From the NCBI GenBank assembly GCA_019828595.1, contig JAHQRK010000005.1, positions 2,852,001 through 2,916,000 on the forward strand: a stretch of DNA of 64,000 nucleotides, given 5' to 3'. The notes under the pieces were generated by a model, which saw only the letters and a program-made list of their open reading frames with translations, ran no database searches and was not told the origin of the DNA. Below are positions 63,469 to 64,000 of the stretch, one piece after another. This DNA is from Aphanomyces cochlioides. Taxonomy: Eukaryota > Oomycota > Saprolegniomycetes > Saprolegniales > Verrucalvaceae. The position numbers were made by a program, and so were the translations under genes. The first letter of the stretch is position 1. Each line of letters starts with the position of its first letter.

Positions 63469-64000
63469 ATGTCCACTTGCGCCATCCCACGCCAAGGAGG
63501 ATACACGAGCTACGTTGCCACGCTCGCAGTGAGCCCGATCAGTAATTACAGTCGACTACAAGCTATGGATCATGCGGTTTCGCCCCACAAGGCGCCGAAG
63601 CGATGCGCGATCACGAACTGCCAAGGCAACGCTCGATCGCGCAATCTATGCTACCGCCATGGAAAGAGAGCACAGAAACCGAGATGTATCATCGAAGGAT
63701 GTATGAAGTTTGCACATGCCAGGCACAGATGCATTGCGCATGGAGGAGCACGCATGTGCAAGTACGAAGGATGTCCGTCACAATCGCGCAACGGAGGCTT
63801 TTGCCAGCGCCACGGTGGACGCAAGAAAGGTCAGATCGTCAAGACGCGTCCAGTCGAGAACGCAGAAGGAACGTCAGAAAACATGTCAGAGGTGATGTCA
63901 GAAGCCAGTAACTCAGAGCTGCTCCCGCCGTCTCCAGTGTGGCTCCACACAAATGTCAATGCTGCTGTTTCAGACGATGAGTTGAGCGACTTGGACTTGA
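63469..64000 (+). CDS. Cys/His-rich zinc-cluster protein (WRKY19-like type), partial
   Basis: An open frame from ATG 63469 (or the internal ATG 63565) reaches the right edge without a stop, at least 177 residues. From about residue 45 there are repeated Cys/His clusters: CAITNCQGNARSRNLCYRHG, CIIEGCMKFAHARHRC with IAHGG, and CKYEGCPSQSRNGG with FCQRHGG. This C-x4-C-x(10-12)-C-x2-H pattern is common in large oomycete families annotated as WRKY19-like zinc fingers. The rest visible is Ser/Glu-rich with an acidic stretch (DDELSDLDL). Likely nucleic-acid or protein binding; no function proven. The gene continues outside the window. Confidence 0.8.
   Translation, partial: MSTCAIPRQGGYTSYVATLAVSPISNYSRLQAMDHAVSPHKAPKRCAITNCQGNARSRNLCYRHGKRAQKPRCIIEGCMKFAHARHRCIAHGGARMCKYEGCPSQSRNGGFCQRHGGRKKGQIVKTRPVENAEGTSENMSEVMSEASNSELLPPSPVWLHTNVNAAVSDDELSDLDL

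Overview
The window looks like nuclear DNA of an oomycete, most likely a saprolegnialean such as Aphanomyces. Genes are compact, with very short spliceosomal introns (about 40-60 bp, GT..AG, one GC..AG) and tiny intergenic gaps. Characteristic families include an oomycete-type bZIP factor, an RWP-RK protein, a CBM21-GH15 glucoamylase, S8 proteases with Thr/Pro-rich tails, a C-H zinc-cluster protein of the WRKY19-like type, and a Bardet-Biedl-type chaperonin that fits a zoospore-forming, flagellated organism. The species assignment is inference.

Layout. 1-4.4 kb: a likely two-gene transposon with a divergent pair, an HTH-plus-AWS-SET protein leftwards and a MULE-like DDE/SWIM transposase rightwards, both frameshifted. 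4.4-6.9 kb: repeats, a tRNA-derived SINE-like relic, an ORF relic and a bZIP gene. 7-10.9 kb: no genes, but three foldback structures, the largest a 1.94-kb imperfect palindrome. 11-20.2 kb: chaperonin-like gene, fibrillarin, mitochondrial ribosomal protein bL21, an apparently intact Tc1/mariner element, S-adenosylhomocysteine hydrolase. 20.2-29.6 kb: a MITE, two tandem SNARE genes, an Sds3-like corepressor subunit, FMC1, RPAC1, a small membrane protein, an RWP-RK protein, a Tim17-family protein and a small membrane protein. 30.6-38 kb: a 6-7 kb inverted duplication whose arms (2,048 bp each) carry identical glucoamylase genes facing outward, around a 3.2-kb decayed spacer. 38.3-55 kb: dense housekeeping genes (SDHAF2, NDUFAF8-like, a third SNARE, PGS1, CDC45, an NBAS/Sec39-like tether, NSF). 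55-61.6 kb: two adjacent TA-flanked MITE-like elements, then one intact S8 protease and two decayed copies. 61.8-64 kb: a decayed purple acid phosphatase and the start of a zinc-cluster protein running off the right edge.

Functional themes. Membrane fusion is strongly represented (three SNAREs, an NBAS-type tether and NSF, the last two head to head). Mitochondrial biogenesis is another theme (FMC1, SDHAF2, NDUFAF8-like, bL21, Tim17-like, PGS1). A palindromic TTATCCGGATAA-type motif lies 0-90 bp upstream of the starts of several of these genes and is a candidate promoter element.

Limits. Exon boundaries were read by eye from splice signals and frame. No homology search was run. Family calls rest on recognised motifs. 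Several single-base frame breaks sit in short homopolymers and could be assembly errors rather than biology.
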